From Cohnella ginsengisoli (GTDB lineage: Bacteria > Bacillota > Bacilli > Paenibacillales > Paenibacillaceae): 64,000 bases of DNA. Location of the stretch: NCBI RefSeq assembly GCF_029525555.1, contig NZ_JAPDHZ010000002.1, positions 1,463,868 through 1,527,867 on the forward strand. The letters are read 5' to 3'. Under the pieces are notes generated by a model, which made no database searches, was not told the origin of the DNA, and worked only from the letters and a program-made list of their open reading frames with translations. Position 1 is the stretch's first letter; each line of letters opens with the position of its first letter. The position numbers and the translations under genes were made by a program. This document shows, piece by piece, positions 63,649 to 64,000 of the stretch.

Positions 63649-64000
63649 TTATTGTCCAGCAGGCGTACCCGCCGCCTTCTTCGCCGGTCCAGCGTCCGTC
63701 AATCCCACCGCCGCGTCGTACGCGTCGAAGATTTTGCGCGCGATCGGCGCCGCGCCCCAGCCGCCGTAGCCGCCCTCGGGGACGACGACCGCGACCGCGA
63801 GCTTCGGATCGTTGGCGGGGGCGTAGGCGATGAACACCGCATTCTCGACGCGGCCGCCGCCGACGTCCTGCTCCGACGTACCGGTCTTGCGCCGGAACGA
63901 ATACTTGAAATCGTCGAAGCCCTGAACCTTAACCTGCGACATGCCGCTCTCGATCGTCTGCCAGTAGCTTTTCGGAAATTCGATCTTGTTCAGCACTTCG
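63649..64000 (-). CDS. second class B penicillin-binding protein, C-terminal part (runs off the window)
   Basis: About 117 residues of the transpeptidase C-terminus: KTGTSEQDVGGGRVENAVFI and YGGWGAAPIARKIFDAYDA, the latter nearly identical to the PBP at 57.8-59.8 kb. Conserved KTG motif. The gene starts beyond the right edge. Paralogue of the first PBP; the C-terminus differs (KKAAGTPAGQ). Confidence 0.9.
   Translation of the reverse strand, partial: EVLNKIEFPKSYWQTIESGMSQVKVQGFDDFKYSFRRKTGTSEQDVGGGRVENAVFIAYAPANDPKLAVAVVVPEGGYGGWGAAPIARKIFDAYDAAVGLTDAGPAKKAAGTPAGQ

Overview
The window is high-GC, low-repeat bacterial chromosome from an endospore-forming Firmicute, most likely Paenibacillaceae (Cohnella/Paenibacillus-like). 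The evidence is dnaB/dnaI primosome genes, sda, a YheC/D ATP-grasp protein, HemQ, YuiB, YuzB/YutI/YutJ and YppC-type (DUF2515) genes, together with aminofutalosine synthase (MqnE). No rRNA, tRNA, CRISPR array, prophage or insertion sequence was seen.

Layout. 1-1.6 kb: sulfate ABC transporter (binding protein and start of cysT). 1.8-4.6 kb: dnaB-dnaI, separated by a 51-bp tandem array. 4.7-21.6 kb: a complete Gram-positive type IV pilus locus (pilB-pilT-pilC-pilA-pilD-pilMN fusion-pilO, then pilV-pilW-pilX-like minor pilins) that encloses a roughly 1,980-residue secreted Ig-like-repeat protein on the opposite strand. 21.8-26.1 kb: free methionine-R-sulfoxide reductase, a two-part methyltransferase, GtrA, YuiB, HemQ. 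26.2-28.5 kb: decayed lacI-type regulator next to a GH110-like beta-helix hydrolase. 28.7-31.1 kb: NDH-2 with a putative Rex site, then sda with a DnaA-box cluster. 31.1-35.5 kb: YheC/D and a SWIM/SNF2 helicase with a second DnaA-box cluster. 35.7-45.8 kb: IscA-like, pentapeptide protein, MqnE, YutJ, YuzB, NifU-like, SDR, HEPN protein, ABC-F, cardiolipin synthase. 46.2-50.7 kb: acyltransferase-like protein, UbiD-type decarboxylase, CtaA, thioredoxin. 50.9-57.6 kb: lipoprotein with a copper-amine-oxidase-like domain, DUF2515, VOC protein, MurJ/YtgP-type flippase, DUF456, HAD. 57.8-64 kb: two class B penicillin-binding proteins flanking a propeller lipoprotein and a two-component system.

How genes work together. 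NDH-2, YutJ, MqnE, the UbiD-type protein, CtaA and HemQ form a scattered respiratory set (NADH oxidation, futalosine menaquinone synthesis, heme and heme A). Palindromes of the TTGTGA-N6-TCACAA class precede ndh and ctaA-ubiD. DnaB, DnaI, Sda and the DnaA-box clusters link the window to replication and sporulation control.

Quality note. Eleven genes are broken, each by exactly one extra base in a homopolymer of 5-8 (one gene twice, the second break less certain). The pattern looks like systematic sequence error, and these genes are annotated as single CDSs across the break. Only the lacI relic shows other kinds of damage.
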